From Iris pallida (Eukaryota; Streptophyta; Magnoliopsida; Asparagales; Iridaceae), in contig JANAVB010002199.1 in assembly GCA_029216955.1 (NCBI GenBank), forward strand, positions 11,484,585 to 11,548,584: 64,000 nucleotides of DNA. The letters are read 5' to 3'. This document shows, piece after piece, positions 1-11,970 of the stretch. The notes beneath the pieces were generated by a model. The model saw only the letters and a list, made by a program, of their open reading frames with translations. It ran no database searches and had not been told where the DNA came from. How positions within the stretch are numbered: the first letter of the stretch is position 1; every line of letters starts with the position of its first letter. The position numbers were made by a program, and so were the translations under genes.

Positions 1-1121
1 GTCACATGTCTATGATGCGTGTACGAGCGACACGACACGCGTATCGGACGCCAAAACTGGGCGCGCGTGCGACAGTGCAAAACCCGTGCCGTATCGATTT
101 CTCTCTTGACTCTCCACGAAACCTAACCAAATTTGTTGGGCATCACGACAGACATTGCCCATACCCATAACCCAAAGATTACGTGTCGAGTTACTGTGTC
201 TAGCGAGAATGGACACAGCAGCAGTAGGACACGCGCACAGTCCTTGTACAGCACGTGCGTGTCCACTTTTGGACACGAATACGCGTTAAATCATGCGCAA
301 AACTAGGGTTTAGGAATCCCTACATCTAGGGCTAACAGAATATGTAAAAAGATTCGAGTAAAAATAACTTTCAATTCTTTGGGTAATTCTATCGAACACC
401 TTAAACCCTAGTCCGATACGTGTCCGACACGCCTATCAAACAAACACAAAATTTTACCAAACTACAAGGGTGGGTCAAGGGTACCTAGATACATGCTACC
501 ATGAAAAAACATCAGGAAAAACTATAGTGTTTAGGTGTTTACCTATTGAGAGTTGAAATCTCAATAAAACTGACTCCTCGAATAATGAGACGACCAATTT
601 CCACTGAGCAACGCCTCCAACTCCTTGCTAGCAATGCTCCAGCAAGTTCTCCTTCTTCCCATGATCATAACGCACTTTGTTTGAGGTGAAACGGAGGTCG
701 GATGAGAAAGTTAGGGTTTTGGAGAGCTGGAAACTAGGGTTTTGTAAAAGGGGTGTCAAAACCAATGCAATTGTTTATATAGGGAGGGGGTTTCCTATTT
801 TGGCCGGCCATGCTAGTCCTTCTAGGGTTAGGGTTGGTTCATAGGCCCCTCTTCTCTATCTAAGTTGAGTTTAAGCCCACTAACAGAAAGGCTTAAAAGG
901 CCAATTAATTAAATAGCCTAAAAATGGTCAATTGACTTTCTAAATTGGACCAAAGCCTAATATAAATTTCTAATTAGCTAAATGATCATCATATGTCATG
1001 GTTAGCTTCTAATATGGATTTTCTAAGGTTAAACCAAATGCTAAATCAAACACAAGTCAATAGTATCTAGAAAATCACAAAATGACTAAATTATCCTTAT
1101 TTCCAAAAAGTGGGTGCTACA
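1..1121 (-). repeat. gypsy-1 3' LTR, partial (runs off the left edge)
   Basis: Aligns with 9893-11020 along its whole length. In element orientation it begins TGTAGCACCC at 1121, directly after a purine-rich tract. A TATA-type box (TATATAAA, minus strand, 774-781) lies about 340 bases into the LTR and should start the read-through transcript. One visible indel separates the two copies: an 11-base repeat of AATGACTAAA near 10975-10990 that is absent here. Confidence 0.92.
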
Positions 1122-1160
1122 AGTCTACCCTCCTTAAAAATAATTTCGTCCTCGAAATTA
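1122..1160 (-). promoter_or_regulatory. Polypurine tract and conserved dyad of gypsy-1
   Basis: On the minus strand AAGGAGGGTAGACT abuts the 3' LTR start TGTAGCACCC, as expected for the plus-strand DNA primer. Just upstream is TTTCGAGGACGAAA, a dyad-symmetric motif that recurs at the same place in gypsy-2 (about 19380-19396) and, with one change, in gypsy-3 (about 48040-48056). Confidence 0.8.
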
Positions 1161-1621
1161 AGGCAAGCTGCATAAGTAGGAAGGATAGAAATTATACCTC
1201 ACGGCTGAAAAAGATATGGGTATTGCTCGCGCATCTCATCCTCCCTCTCGAAAGTAGACTCACCAGGGGAGTGATGCCTCCATGCTACGCGAACTAATGG
1301 TATTGTCTGGTTCCTCATCACCTTCTCCCATCGATCCAGAATCTCCACAGGCTGCTCTGGATAACGGAGAGTAGGTCCCACCTCAATCTCAGAATGGTCT
1401 AGTAGATGGCTAGGATCTGCCACATACCGTCTCAACTACGATATGTGGAATACATTGTGGACTCCCGCTAAGGAAGAAGGTAAGTCCAGTCTGTATGACA
1501 CATCGCCGACCCTTCCGCTGATAACGAAAGGTCCGACATAGCGTGGGCTAAGCTTCCCTCCTCCACCGAAACGAATAGTGCCTCGAGTCGGTAAAATCCT
1601 CAAGAATACCATATCTCCAAC

Positions 1622-1710
1622 CTAGCACAAGCATGGTCTCAATTAATAAAACAATCACATAATCAACAAAACACAAACAACAAAATTCTAATCCTAAGTC
1701 TAAGCTATAC
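1622..1710 (-). other. Intron-like GT-AG insertion in gypsy-1 pol
   Basis: Between integrase and the chromodomain tail the protein reads ...QFE, then 89 AT-rich bases starting GTATAG and ending TGCTAG, then VGDMVFLR in the same phase (phase 0). The homologous place in gypsy-3 (about 38810) is continuous coding sequence. Removing the block would restore the frame exactly. The ends and composition fit a plant intron; splicing itself is inferred. Confidence 0.6.
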
Positions 1711-2585
1711 CTCAAACTGCAAAGGTCTTTGGTGGCTGTCGGTCCAATGCCACTGTCTGTCCTGCGCTACGCGAAGTCGATCCCTGATGAGCTTCACCTT
1801 CTCGGCTGCGTCAACAACCATCTCCGGTCCCAATAAAGCTCGCTCTCCAACGTCATTCCAAGACAAGGGAGTACGACATCTACGTCCGTACAAGGCCTCG
1901 AATGGTGACATCTCAATACTGGCTTGGAAGCTATTATTGTATGCAAACTCTACCAAATGCAAATGGTCCTCCCAAGAACCTCCAAAATCTAGGACACAAG
2001 TCCACAGCAAGTCCTCGAGAGTCTGAATAGTCCTCTCCGACTGTCCGTCCATCTGAAGGTGGTATGCAGTACTGAATTTGAGCTGAGTACCCAAATTAGT
2101 CTGCAAACTCGGCCAGAAATAGGAAGTAAAACGACTATCCCGATCCGAGACAATGTTCACCGGAATTCCATGTATCCTGACAATCTGTCGCATATACAAC
2201 TCTGCTAGCTTCTCCGTTGACGTCCCGACTTTGAATGGCAAAAAGTGGGCCGATTTGGTCAACCTGTCCACGATGACCCAAATTGCGTCTTTCCCTCCTG
2301 GTGTACGCGGCAATCCCGAAACAAAATCCATTGTGATGTGCTCCCACTTCCACTCCGGAATGGGCAATGGCTGCAATAGTCCTCCTGGCATCTGTCTCTC
2401 TGCCTTAACCTGCTGGCAGACTAGGCACCTGGCTACGAAGCGTACTACCTTCCGCTTTATCCCATACCACCATACATGCTCCTTCAAGTCTCTATACATC
2501 TTGTTGGCACCTGGATGCATAGTATACTGAGAGCGATGGGCCTCCTATATAACCTGCTCCCGAAGCTCTCCGTTAGGCACACACA

Positions 2586-3959
2586 TGTTTGCCATTGATT
2601 ATAAAAGTACATAATAGTTTTATGGAAGGACTGAACTTTAGACTCACAATACAAACTTGCTTGTACAAAGAAAGCCTAGGGACGAAAACCTAGGTACAAC
2701 AGTCTAAGTACAATTATTTATTTTAGATTCTGGGGGGTGACGATAGAGGCTCGGGAAGGCGACGGCAGCCCTGCCTTACTCCTTGGACGATCGGTATGCA
2801 GCCTTGGCTCCTGTGAAGAGATGTTTGACATTGATGAAGAAACGCTCTTCATGCTCTCCCACTATTACTCTTCTGGCTTCTCTCTCTCTTTGTATTTTCT
2901 CTCTGATTATTGGGGGGTCTCTCTGTATATCTCCTCTCTGTCCGTGTATATTTTTGCAAGAGAATGGCACCCTGCTATTTATAATAGTGGGGAGGCATCA
3001 TTAGGGTTTGGCTGATTACCCATTCTCAAAGTGGCGGCGGCCTGATGCTTAATCAATCTAGACCATTCGTTCTAGGCGTGAAGGATCTGGGCCATAAATG
3101 GAGGTAGCACTAAATCTTTCGAATAATTAATACTGATTGCTTTAAATCTTCATGATTGATTGTGTAGCTTGGATCTCCCACCACGTGTCCCATTGGTTTG
3201 ATTATGAATGATATGGCCTGATCCTATTAATTATGAGGATATGGTCATTGGGATCTGGTAAATCTTTGCATCTCATAATCATCTTTGCTGCCAGCTGTCA
3301 TTGAATCTCTGCCACGTGTCTTGATGATGGACTCTGCCAAAGCCGCATGACATCCATGAACCGCATGAGACAGCGTCTCGGCGAACCGCATAGGTATAGT
3401 ATTTACGAGCCGCATGAGATGGTTCCTTGGTGAACCGCATAAGGGTAGTAACTGTAAGCCGCATGGGATGGCTTTTTGGTGAGCCACAGGAAGACGATCC
3501 TTGCCAGCCGCATGAAGCTGTTCTTCACTGGAGCCGCATGGGAGTAGCCACGTGTCAATCTCGAATCGCGTCAGAGATTTTCTCCTATTTCCCAAGAGTC
3601 TGTCATTATGGCAGGGCCATTATGATACTTTATGTCAGAGCCATCAGCTGTCAAATCATGACAGAGCATTAAATAGGCAGACTGCTCGATGGCCAGCTGT
3701 GTGAAGGGGTCTTCGTGGGTACACGTGGTATTGAGCCGCATATCTCCGTGAGCCGCATGTACTTTTGAACCACATACGGCTGGTGGACTCTTTGAACCAT
3801 ATGACTGTCCCTATGCAAGCCGCATGGACTCTCCTGTCCGAGCCGTATGAGACTAAGAGTCTCTCTGAACCGCATGGGGCTGCTCCTGTATGAGCCGCAT
3901 GGGGTTCTCCTGTTCTGAGCCGCATAGATCATCGTTCTGATATTTTCCATGCTTTTACA
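2586..3959 (-). mobile_element. Solo LTR of the Tat-like family inside gypsy-1 pol
   Basis: This 1374-base block starts TGTTTGCC and ends TTTTACA on the + strand and matches the LTR at 35781-37349 in reverse orientation at both ends. Flanks are ACACA (2581-2585) and ATACA (3960-3964), a 5-base duplication with one change. Deleting the LTR and one flank reconnects the polyprotein between DGTLRHGSRLY and VPNGELRE, the same join seen intact in gypsy-3 near 37930. No internal region is present, so it is a solo LTR made by LTR-LTR recombination. Its U3 part (about 3340-3935) carries some 15 copies of the AGCCGCATG motif and several CACGTG cores. Confidence 0.93.
2976..2983 (-). promoter_or_regulatory. 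TATA box of the Tat-like solo LTR
   Basis: TATAAATA on the minus strand sits about 980 bases into the LTR, downstream of the motif-rich U3, and is matched by TATAAATA at 36989-36996 in the other copy of this LTR. Confidence 0.7.
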
Positions 3960-6900
3960 ATACAGTCTGGAACCGTGCCTCAATGTGCCGTCCTCCGTAA
4001 TGACGAACTCCATATCTGCCAATCATGTTCGAACCTGCTCTCGGATACACCGTAGAGTAACATCGTCGAACTGAGCTGACTTGATCCTCTCTATCAAGTC
4101 TGACTGAATCTGTAGGCCCCACATCTGTATCTGAACTCCTGGCATGATCACCTCGATCCCTAAACTCTCCAAATCTGCTAATAGATGATGATCCATCGTC
4201 AAGCACATAGCTACCGAATACATATTCAAGGCATCGACAACTACGTTGGCCTTCCCTGGATGGTACTGCAATGAAATATCGAAGTCCTTCATCAACTCCA
4301 ACCATCTGTGCTGCCTCATGTTGAGCTCTTTCTATGTAAACACATACTTCAAGCTCTTGTGGTCTGTAAAGATCTCCACACGCTCTCCGTATAGATAGTG
4401 CTTCCACAGCTTCAGAGCAAAGATAACCGCTGCCAACTCCAAGTCATGGGTAGGGTAGTTCTTCTCAAGCGGACGTAACTGCCTGGATGCATAGGCAATC
4501 ACCTTCCCATGCTGCTGCAAAACACAACCCAAACCCTTCCCTGAGGCGTCACTGTAGATAGTGAACCCGTCTGATCCTGATGGCAACGTCAAAATTGGGG
4601 CTGTCATCAGTCACTTCTTCAGCACATCGAAAGCAACCTGATATTCCTCTGACCAGACAAACTCTAAGTCCTTCCGGGTCAGCCTAGTCAATGGCTCTGC
4701 AATCCGGGAAAAATCCTGAACAAACCTCCTGTAGTATCCCGCCAATCCTAGAAAGCTTCTGATCTCTGCAACTGAACTCGGTGCTGTCCATGCCTCAACT
4801 GCTCTGATCTTCTTCGGATCGACTGAGATCCCATCTCCGGTCGCCACATGACCTAAGAAATCAACTCGATCCAAGAAGAACTCACACTTCGAGAGCTTAT
4901 CGTACAGTTGCTCTTTCCTGAGAGTCTCCAGAACCACCCTCAAATGCTCCTTATGCTCCTCTGGGGTCTTCGAGTACACCAAAATGTCATCGATGAACAC
5001 CACCACGAACTTGTCCAAGTACTGGTGGAGCACCTTGTTCATCAAGTTCATGAACACCGCCGGGGCGTTATTTAACCCAAACGGCATCACCATGAACTCA
5101 AACTGGCTGTACCGAGTCCTGAAAGCTGTCTTCGGAATATCCTCCTTCTTTACCTTCACCTGATGATATCCTGACCTCAGATCAATCTTGGAAAATACCT
5201 TCGCTCCGTTCAGCTGATCGAACAGGTCATCGATCCTCGACAGCGGGTACTTGTTCTTGATCGTGAGGCTGTTGAGTGCCCTGTAGTCGATACACATCCG
5301 TACCAACCCATCCTTCTTCGGTACAAAGAGTACTGGCGCACCCCATGGTGAAGAACTCGATCGGATGAAGCCTTTGTCCTGCAACTCATCCACTTGCTTC
5401 TTCATCTCCACAAGCTCACTATTGTTCACTCTATAGACATGCTGAGATATCGGCTCTGCGTCGGGTATCAAGTCTATAGAGAACTCCACATCCCTGTCCG
5501 GAGGCAATCCTGGTAACTCCTCTAGAAACACATCCATAAACTCAGCTATTAGTGGATGTGGCACACTCTACTCCTCTACTAAAGCTCCGCATAAAACTCC
5601 GCTGCTCTGCTCTGACTCCCGTCTGGTGAACTCGAACTCTGGCTCTCCTAGCATGCTAAAAAGAACTCTACCCCCGCGGCAATCTATACTGGCATGGTAC
5701 CTGCTCAACCAATCCATACCGAGTACAATATCGTAGTTCGGTAGTGGCATCACGAGCAGACTCACATCCAGTTCTCGGCCTCCCAAAACTACTCTCCGAT
5801 TCTTGCAAATATCACTGACGAGGATGATACCACCCCCAGTCATGATCTTGCAATTCCTAGGCAAAGATTCAGAAGAAAGCTGGTGTCTAATGGCAAAAGA
5901 TACAGACACGAAGCTATGGGAAGCACCAGAATCAAATAATGCGAATGCGGGAAAAGAGTCGATAAGAACAGAACCTGCTATCAGATCGCCTACTGCCTCG
6001 GTATCCTCCGCTGCCATGGCGAAAGCTCGCCCCTGCTGGCCTCCTCTGGCCTGCTGCTGATGCTGAACAAACTTCTACTGCTGAGTCGGTAAGGGTCCCT
6101 TCTGCTGCTTCACTGGTGTCTTGGTCCCTGCTCCCTGTCCTTTACGCCTGAAAGCCTCAGGACAGTCCCTCAACTGATGCTCTGATGAACCACAGAGTAG
6201 GCACTTGCCTAGCCTCTTCCTGCACTCACTCCACTTGTGCCCTGGCTTCTTACAGAAGTCACAAGTGGCAGCCTGCTGCTGTCTCGATGCCTGCTGACCC
6301 TGTCTCTGCTGTACTTGCTGGAATGGTCTCTGCTGCTGGAAGGACCTCTGCTGATGCTGCTGCTGAAAATGGGGCTTCTTGGATGGTCCTCCATTGCCAC
6401 TGGCTGTATGGAAATCACGACCTCTCTTCTGCTTCAGCTCCAGATCATCTTCTGCTGCCATGGCTCCCATCAAAATCTCCTCAAATGTAGCATTTCTGTT
6501 GCTCTTGGTTAAGGACTTGACTTCCTTAACCAAACCCTTCCTGAATCTCCTAGCCTTCGCTATCTCACTAAGGCCCTCCATAAATCTGCCCAGGCGGCAG
6601 AACTCTCCGACGTACTCCTCTACAGTCTGGTTCCCCTGAACCAGGTTCTCAAACTGCGTCTCCAACGCGCCAAGTGCAGTATCGGGGAAGAACTTCTCCT
6701 TGAAAAGCTTCTTAAAATCCTCCCAAGGTTGTCCCTTAGTACCAACCCTGGGTTCGGTCTGGTACCAAGTACGGGCAAGGTCCTATATCATACTGCCTGC
6801 TGCTTCCACTTGGAGTCTAGCCGGTATCTCTGCGAGACGAAAAATCTCCTCTATGTGCTCGATCCAGTCGTCCGCGTAAAGGATACCCTCTGTACCCTTG

Positions 6901-7543
6901 AAGTCCCACGGCCTCATCTTCTGAAACTCCTGAATACCTGGAGGCCTCGGCTGGTATGGCTGAATCTGCCCTCCTTGGGGTGGGGCAGTTGCCCTCTCTA
7001 CTGCCACCATCGCTAACTGGTGGGCATTATCAATGCCCTGCCTCATGTCATCTGACTGGCGTTGCTGCATCTCCATTATCTGCTGTATGAGAGCGAAATA
7101 CTGTGCCGCATCAATTGTCCCCTGGGGCGGTAGTGGTAGCATCCCCTGCACTCCTGGGGTAGTCCCCAGAACTGGTGAAGGAGCACCCCCAAAAGTAGCA
7201 GACGGGCCCACCTGAGCTGGAACAAGAGGCATTGTGGTCCCTGGAGCCTGCTGGGTCGGACGAGAAGTAGCCGACCTCTCAGTGGTATCCCTGGAGCCAG
7301 AGCGCTGCGATCGTGTCTCCACCATCCTGAAGACAGATCAAACAAGTAATCAAATACGGAAAAAGAAGCAAAATCATCAAAGGAGGACAGTTGTTTTCAA
7401 AAGGAGACAATTAACAGCAAGAATTGATAAGAGTTTTTCCCTAATGTGATTGAGTACCTTAACTTATCCTATATCCTACTACAGGCTATGATGATACTCT
7501 AGTTCAAGTACCACTACGAATCATACTAGTTGTGATTGTGACT

Positions 7544-7561
7544 GACCTGCATGGGCCACCA
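7544..7561 (-). promoter_or_regulatory. gypsy-1 primer-binding site, tRNA-Ile type
   Basis: On the minus strand TGGTGGCCCATGCAGGTC begins nine bases after the 5' LTR ends (LTR end ...CGTGACA). Its complement, GACCTGCATGGGCCACCA, has the form of a tRNA 3' end with CCA; plant tRNA-Ile(AAU) starts GGCCCAT and so has ATGGGCCACCA at its 3' end. The same 18 bases occur at the same place in gypsy-2. Confidence 0.65.
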
Positions 7562-7570
7562 CTAAAAACG

Positions 7571-10500
7571 TGTCACGACCCGCACCCAGTGTAAGGGCAC
7601 GAGAAGTGACGAACGCCCAGCCTACGCCGCAGTGTCGGCGGTAGAACGCTGTCCTGAGTCACCATATCTAACACAGTCTAAAACAAACTATGAATAGAGA
7701 GTGAAATAATACGTAACTCAATCACAAATACTAAGATGGAATAGAAGAAGAATCCCAAGAGAGTCACACATAAATAGTCTAGGTGTAAACCACCAGAATA
7801 AATCTCAAGTACAACTCATAAAGTCTCAAACAGAAAATAAAAAATAAAGTACTAAGTCTCAGCTAGACTATAGGCAAGTCCTCAGTTACTGTAGGATCCT
7901 CCTGTGGGTCCACGTCGACAGTGTCATCTAAGCCAATGCCATAATAAGTAGGACAATACTCCTCATCATCACCTGTAAAATTTTCAACATGCCCAGTCAG
8001 GACGGAACGAGCACATATCTCTCACAACAGTTCATATCAGGAATGGACATATAAAGCAAGCTATAGAAAACTATACATGAATCGCTGTAAAGAGAAATCA
8101 ACAAGAAAGAAGATATAAGCTGAGATATAATATGATAAATAAAGAATGTAACCTTCTATGTGAATCAGAGCATGAATTGGTTATGTAAACAGCTTGGGTT
8201 GCACATGGATACAGCTATGGAATGCACATGGATACCTACTGGGGATAATGATCACATAACCAACTACACTCTTCCTGCCCCAACCAATACACAAGGATTA
8301 AAGCATGTTATGTTATTGCACATAGATAACAACTACGGTATATATGGAACTCATATGGTCATGAGTGTACATGAATAACATATGAGTGCACATAGATAAA
8401 TATGAATACATAGAGTACATGATGACCATGATAAAGTACATGAACATGACATACTCGATGTATCCGAGGGGATAACATCGCATGAAAAGATCTAGAGGGT
8501 ACTAATCCGTGTGAACATCGTGTCAGCATCAAGTATACTAGTCTATAACAAGAGTACATATCCAAAGAAGCATAAAAAGATCAGAGAATGTACTCGCCTG
8601 GCAATCCGAACTGCTGATGATGAAAAGTGACTAGACTGGAGTAATAAGATCCTATTTAAAACAACCACATGTCATAATACAGTCTAAATATCATAAGGAA
8701 AACCTTCAATACAATTTCTACATGATTTGGGTCAATCTAAGTCAAAGTCAACCTTGGGTCAACTTTGGTCAACCAGACTAGTCAACTAGGTCAAAGTTAG
8801 GTCAACTAGCCTATAGGTCAAATTTTAGGTCAATCCTAGATCACTAACCTATTTGTCAAGTTTTGGGTCAATACTGGATGTAATGTTGCTTTTTGGGGTT
8901 AAGGTTGAGGTTATCCTAGGTTCCAAGTCATGAACCTAATCATATCCCTATATACATATATATACTATTGCCTTACCTTACATAACTTAATTTTCCTAAA
9001 GTAAGTATTACTATCTCAATCTCAATACCTTCAATATCCCTTAACTCCAATTAACCACACACTCTCAAGCAATAGCACTCAATACATGCACTAGGCCAAA
9101 GCCTTGCTATTGCAGCTGCCTATTATTGCAGCTACTACTGCAATACAGCATGATATTGCTGCTGCAGTTGCCTACTGCCCCAAACCTTCATCACAAAACA
9201 TCCCCACACCAATACACAACACACTTACACATATACATCTCAATCTAGTTTCTATTTTAACTTCAACAAACACTTTTTAACTACTAACTAAACTGAACTT
9301 GGCATTAACAATTCTTGACTAACAACTAACTGGACTTGGCATTACTGAAATCAATTATAAATAAAACAAAAACTTGGTTATAGGAATTATCTATCTCATG
9401 ATACCCTATCTTGATACCTACCCGAGTAACCCTATGGCTAATCCAAACTTGAACACAGCCCTCTCTACTATGCAAACTAGTATGTATCCTCTAGGTAGGG
9501 TTATATAGGATCTGCAGGTTTGGTTTACACAGAAAATCACATCGAAAATATGATGGAACAGCACAAAACTGAAACTGGAAATAAAAACCGGAACTTAAAC
9601 CCGATACTCAACTCAAAACCTAACATGACCTAAAACCATTCAAAAATCTAAGGATATTAGAAACTAATGGTTGGTAACGTGTCACGTATGTATAACCATG
9701 CTACCCAAGTATTATCGTGTCTAAAGAATCGGACACGACGTGTCCACAGGCTTAGAACACGTGCACGTACCCGCACAGGCTGTGCCTCGTACGGCCAGTC
9801 CACGAGTTCGTGGACATGCCACAGAGCACGAACACCCACATGCTCGTACACAGGTGTTCACCATGTGTATGGCTACACGTCAGCCACCCTGTCACGTGTC
9901 TATGATGCTTGTACGAGCGACACGACACGCATATCGGACGCTAAAACTTGGCGCACGTACGATAGTACAAAACCCGTGCCGTGTCGATTTCTCTCTCGAC
10001 TCTCCACGAAACCTAACCAAATTTGTTGGACATCACGACAGACATTGCCCCTACCCATAACCCAAAGATTACATGTCGAGTCGCTGTGTCCAGCGAGAAC
10101 GGACACAGCAGCAGCAGGACACGCGCACAGTCCTCGTGCAGCGCGTGCGTGTCCACTTTTGGACACGGATACGTGTCAAATCATGCGCAAAAGTAGGGTT
10201 TAGGAATCCCTACATCTAGGGCTAACAGAATATGTAAAAAGATTTGAGTAAAAATAACTTTCAATTCTTTGGGTAATTCTATCGAACACCTTAAACCCTA
10301 ATCCGATACGTGTCCGACACGCCTATCAAATAGACACAAAATTTTACCAAACAACATGGGTGGGTCAAGGGTACCTAGATGCATGCTACCATGAAGAAAA
10401 ATCAGGAAAAACTATCGTGTTTAGGTGTTTACCTATTGAGAGTTGAAATCTCAATGAAACTGACTCCTCGAACAATGAGACGACCAGTTTCTACCGAGCA

Positions 10501-11020
10501 ACGCCTCCAAATCCTTGCTAGCAATGCTCCAGCAAGCTCTCCTTCTTCCCACGATCACAACGCACTTCGTTTGAGGTGAAATGGAGGTCGAATGAGAAAG
10601 TTAGGGTTTTGGAGAGCTGGAAACTAGGGTTTTGTAAAAGGGGTGTCAAAACCAATACAATTTTTTATATAGGAAGGGGGTTTCCTGTTTTGGCCGGCCA
10701 TGCTAGTCCTTCTAGGGTTAGGGTTGGTTCATGGGCCCCTCTTCTCTATCTAAGTTGAGTTTAAGCCCAGTAACAGAAAGGCTTAAAAGGCCAATTAATT
10801 AAATAGCCTAAAAATGGTCAATTGGCTTTCTAAATTGGACCAAAGCCTAATATAAATTTTTAATTAGCTAAATGATCATCATATGTCATGGTTAGCCTCT
10901 AATATGGATTTTCTAAGGTTAAACCAAATGCTAAATCAAACACAAGTCAATAGTCTCTAGAAAATCACAAAATGACTAAAATGACTAAATTACCCTTATT
11001 TCCAAAAAGTGGGTGCTACA
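7571..11020 (-). repeat. gypsy-1 5' LTR
   Basis: 3450 bases, starting TGTCACGACC and ending GTGCTACA on the + strand. The minus-strand TATA box is at 10664-10671 (TATATAAA). U3 is therefore about 350 bases and the transcribed leader and U5 about 3.1 kb. It contains no coding sequence that I would accept: open frames here (8160-8565, 9657-10203) are shadows. The part 9893-11020 pairs with 1-1121. Confidence 0.9.
8725..8880. repeat. Cluster of GGTCAA (TTGACC) motifs in the gypsy-1 LTR
   Basis: About a dozen GTCAA cores occur in roughly 160 bases, for example GGGTCAACTTTGGTCAACC. Read on the coding strand they are TTGACC, the core bound by plant WRKY factors (W-box). The cluster is in the transcribed part of the LTR, not in U3, so a promoter role is uncertain. 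Confidence 0.6.
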
Positions 11021-11071
11021 TCTAATGCAACTGCGCAATAAATAACTTATTATCTCTTCTTTGATATTCAG

Positions 11072-11773
11072 GTCGATTGTCTAATTTCACTCAAGATTGA
11101 ATTAATTAGAACTCTTGCCAAGGGACCAATTACTTTTGTTAAAATATGGCCAAGTTACTGTGTCAATGACTTTCGGTTCAAGTCGACAAATGCTCCGATC
11201 AGAGACAGCTTCCTGGATCTTGATTCCACGAAAAACAGTTGTTTGTGTATCAAGTCTTCAAACTACAAAAACGTCGATCCAGGAAATGATTTCTTTGGCA
11301 TCTTGCGAGAGATTGTGGAGTTGTTATATAATAATGGCAGAGAACCTGCAAAGATCATGTTGTTCAAGTGTGAATGGTTCGATCTGATTGAAAATCAAGG
11401 TTGGAAAATTGACAAGCATGGTCTTGTGGATATAAACTACAAGCGTAGATATCAAGGCTACGAACCGTTTGTCCTAGCAACTCAGGCTCAGCTCGTGTAC
11501 TTCACAGCTTATCCGAGACGGGGAGTAACGAAGTCTGACTGGTGGGCAGTATGCAAGACTAAAGCTAGAGATACTTTTGATGTTGACGAAAAAGCTTACC
11601 AGGAGGACGAGCTACCTCTTGTAACCAATATTGTCGATGTGGACTCTACGGAAGTTATGCATTACACGACACATAATGTAGAAGGTGTAGAATTATCCGA
11701 AGAGGAAGACGAAGGCGAAGATGAAAGTGAAGATGAGGAGGAAGAGGAAGATGAGGTCGAGGAAGATGAATAA
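11072..11773 (+). pseudogene. CACTA-1 transposase (TNPD/TNP2 type), last exon only
   Basis: An exon opens after an acceptor (TATTCAG) at 11071 and reads V-D-C-L-I-S-L-K in phase 0 up to a TAA at 11771. It contains the DUF4216-type block MLFKCEWFD, DINYKRRYQGYEPFV and SDWWAVCKTKARDTF, and ends in a tail of mostly Glu and Asp. CACTA-2 has the same block at 43205-42579, also ending in an acidic tail. In En/Spm elements TNPD acts with the second protein at the element ends. The exon has no stop, but the gene is cut by gypsy-1 at 11020, so it is split rather than decayed. Confidence 0.9.
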
Positions 11774-11970
11774 GATGATTATTCTGAAGATGATTGAGAG
11801 AGATATACTTATCTGAACTTAGATGTTTCTTCTAGAATATATTATCTGGACTCAGATGTTTATTGTAGAATGTATCATCATATGTTATCTTGGTTATTAT
11901 CTTGTCTTTATTGTACTTTCATATTTCTAGTCTCTATTATTTGTTGTATTATCATATGCTGTTATCAGGT

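Larger units (their letters stand above)
1199..7325 (-). pseudogene. gypsy-1 gag-pol polyprotein, broken
   Basis: One gag-pol frame starts at an ATG at 7325 (MVETRSQRSG). Gag spans roughly 7325-6075 and carries a gag capsid-type region and two zinc knuckles (CDFCKKPGHKWSEC, CLLCGSSEHQLRDC) near 6200-6280, after a Gln-rich stretch. The protease has LFDSGASHSF near 5940. The reverse transcriptase has FIDDILVYS near 5000, RNase H has [10 protein letters not shown] near 4550, and integrase has TMDFVSGLP, VSDRDSRF and DGQSERTIQTLE between 2330 and 2030. The C-terminus (about 1435-1199) has the chromodomain-like LVRVAWRHHSPGESTFE. In-frame stops occur at about 6783, 6075, 5568, 4611, 4332, 2545 and 1436; six are TAG, usually where gypsy-3 or the family has Gln. 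A solo LTR interrupts the reading frame between RNase H and integrase, and an 89-base GT-AG insertion lies at 1622-1710. It cannot make a full polyprotein. Confidence 0.93.
1..11020 (-). mobile_element. Ty3/gypsy chromovirus (Tekay/Del-like), gypsy-1
   Basis: Minus-strand LTR retrotransposon: 5' LTR 7571-11020, internal part 1122-7570, and the inner 1121 bases of the 3' LTR, the rest lying left of the window. Gag, protease, reverse transcriptase, RNase H, integrase and a C-terminal chromodomain-type tail appear in gypsy order. It sits inside CACTA-1: the sequence resumes as a CACTA transposase exon right after 11020. The right target flank is TCTAA (11021-11025); its partner is out of view. 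A solo LTR of another family splits its pol gene at 2586-3959. The two LTRs differ by a few percent over the shared part, mostly transitions, so the insertion is not very recent. Confidence 0.93.
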
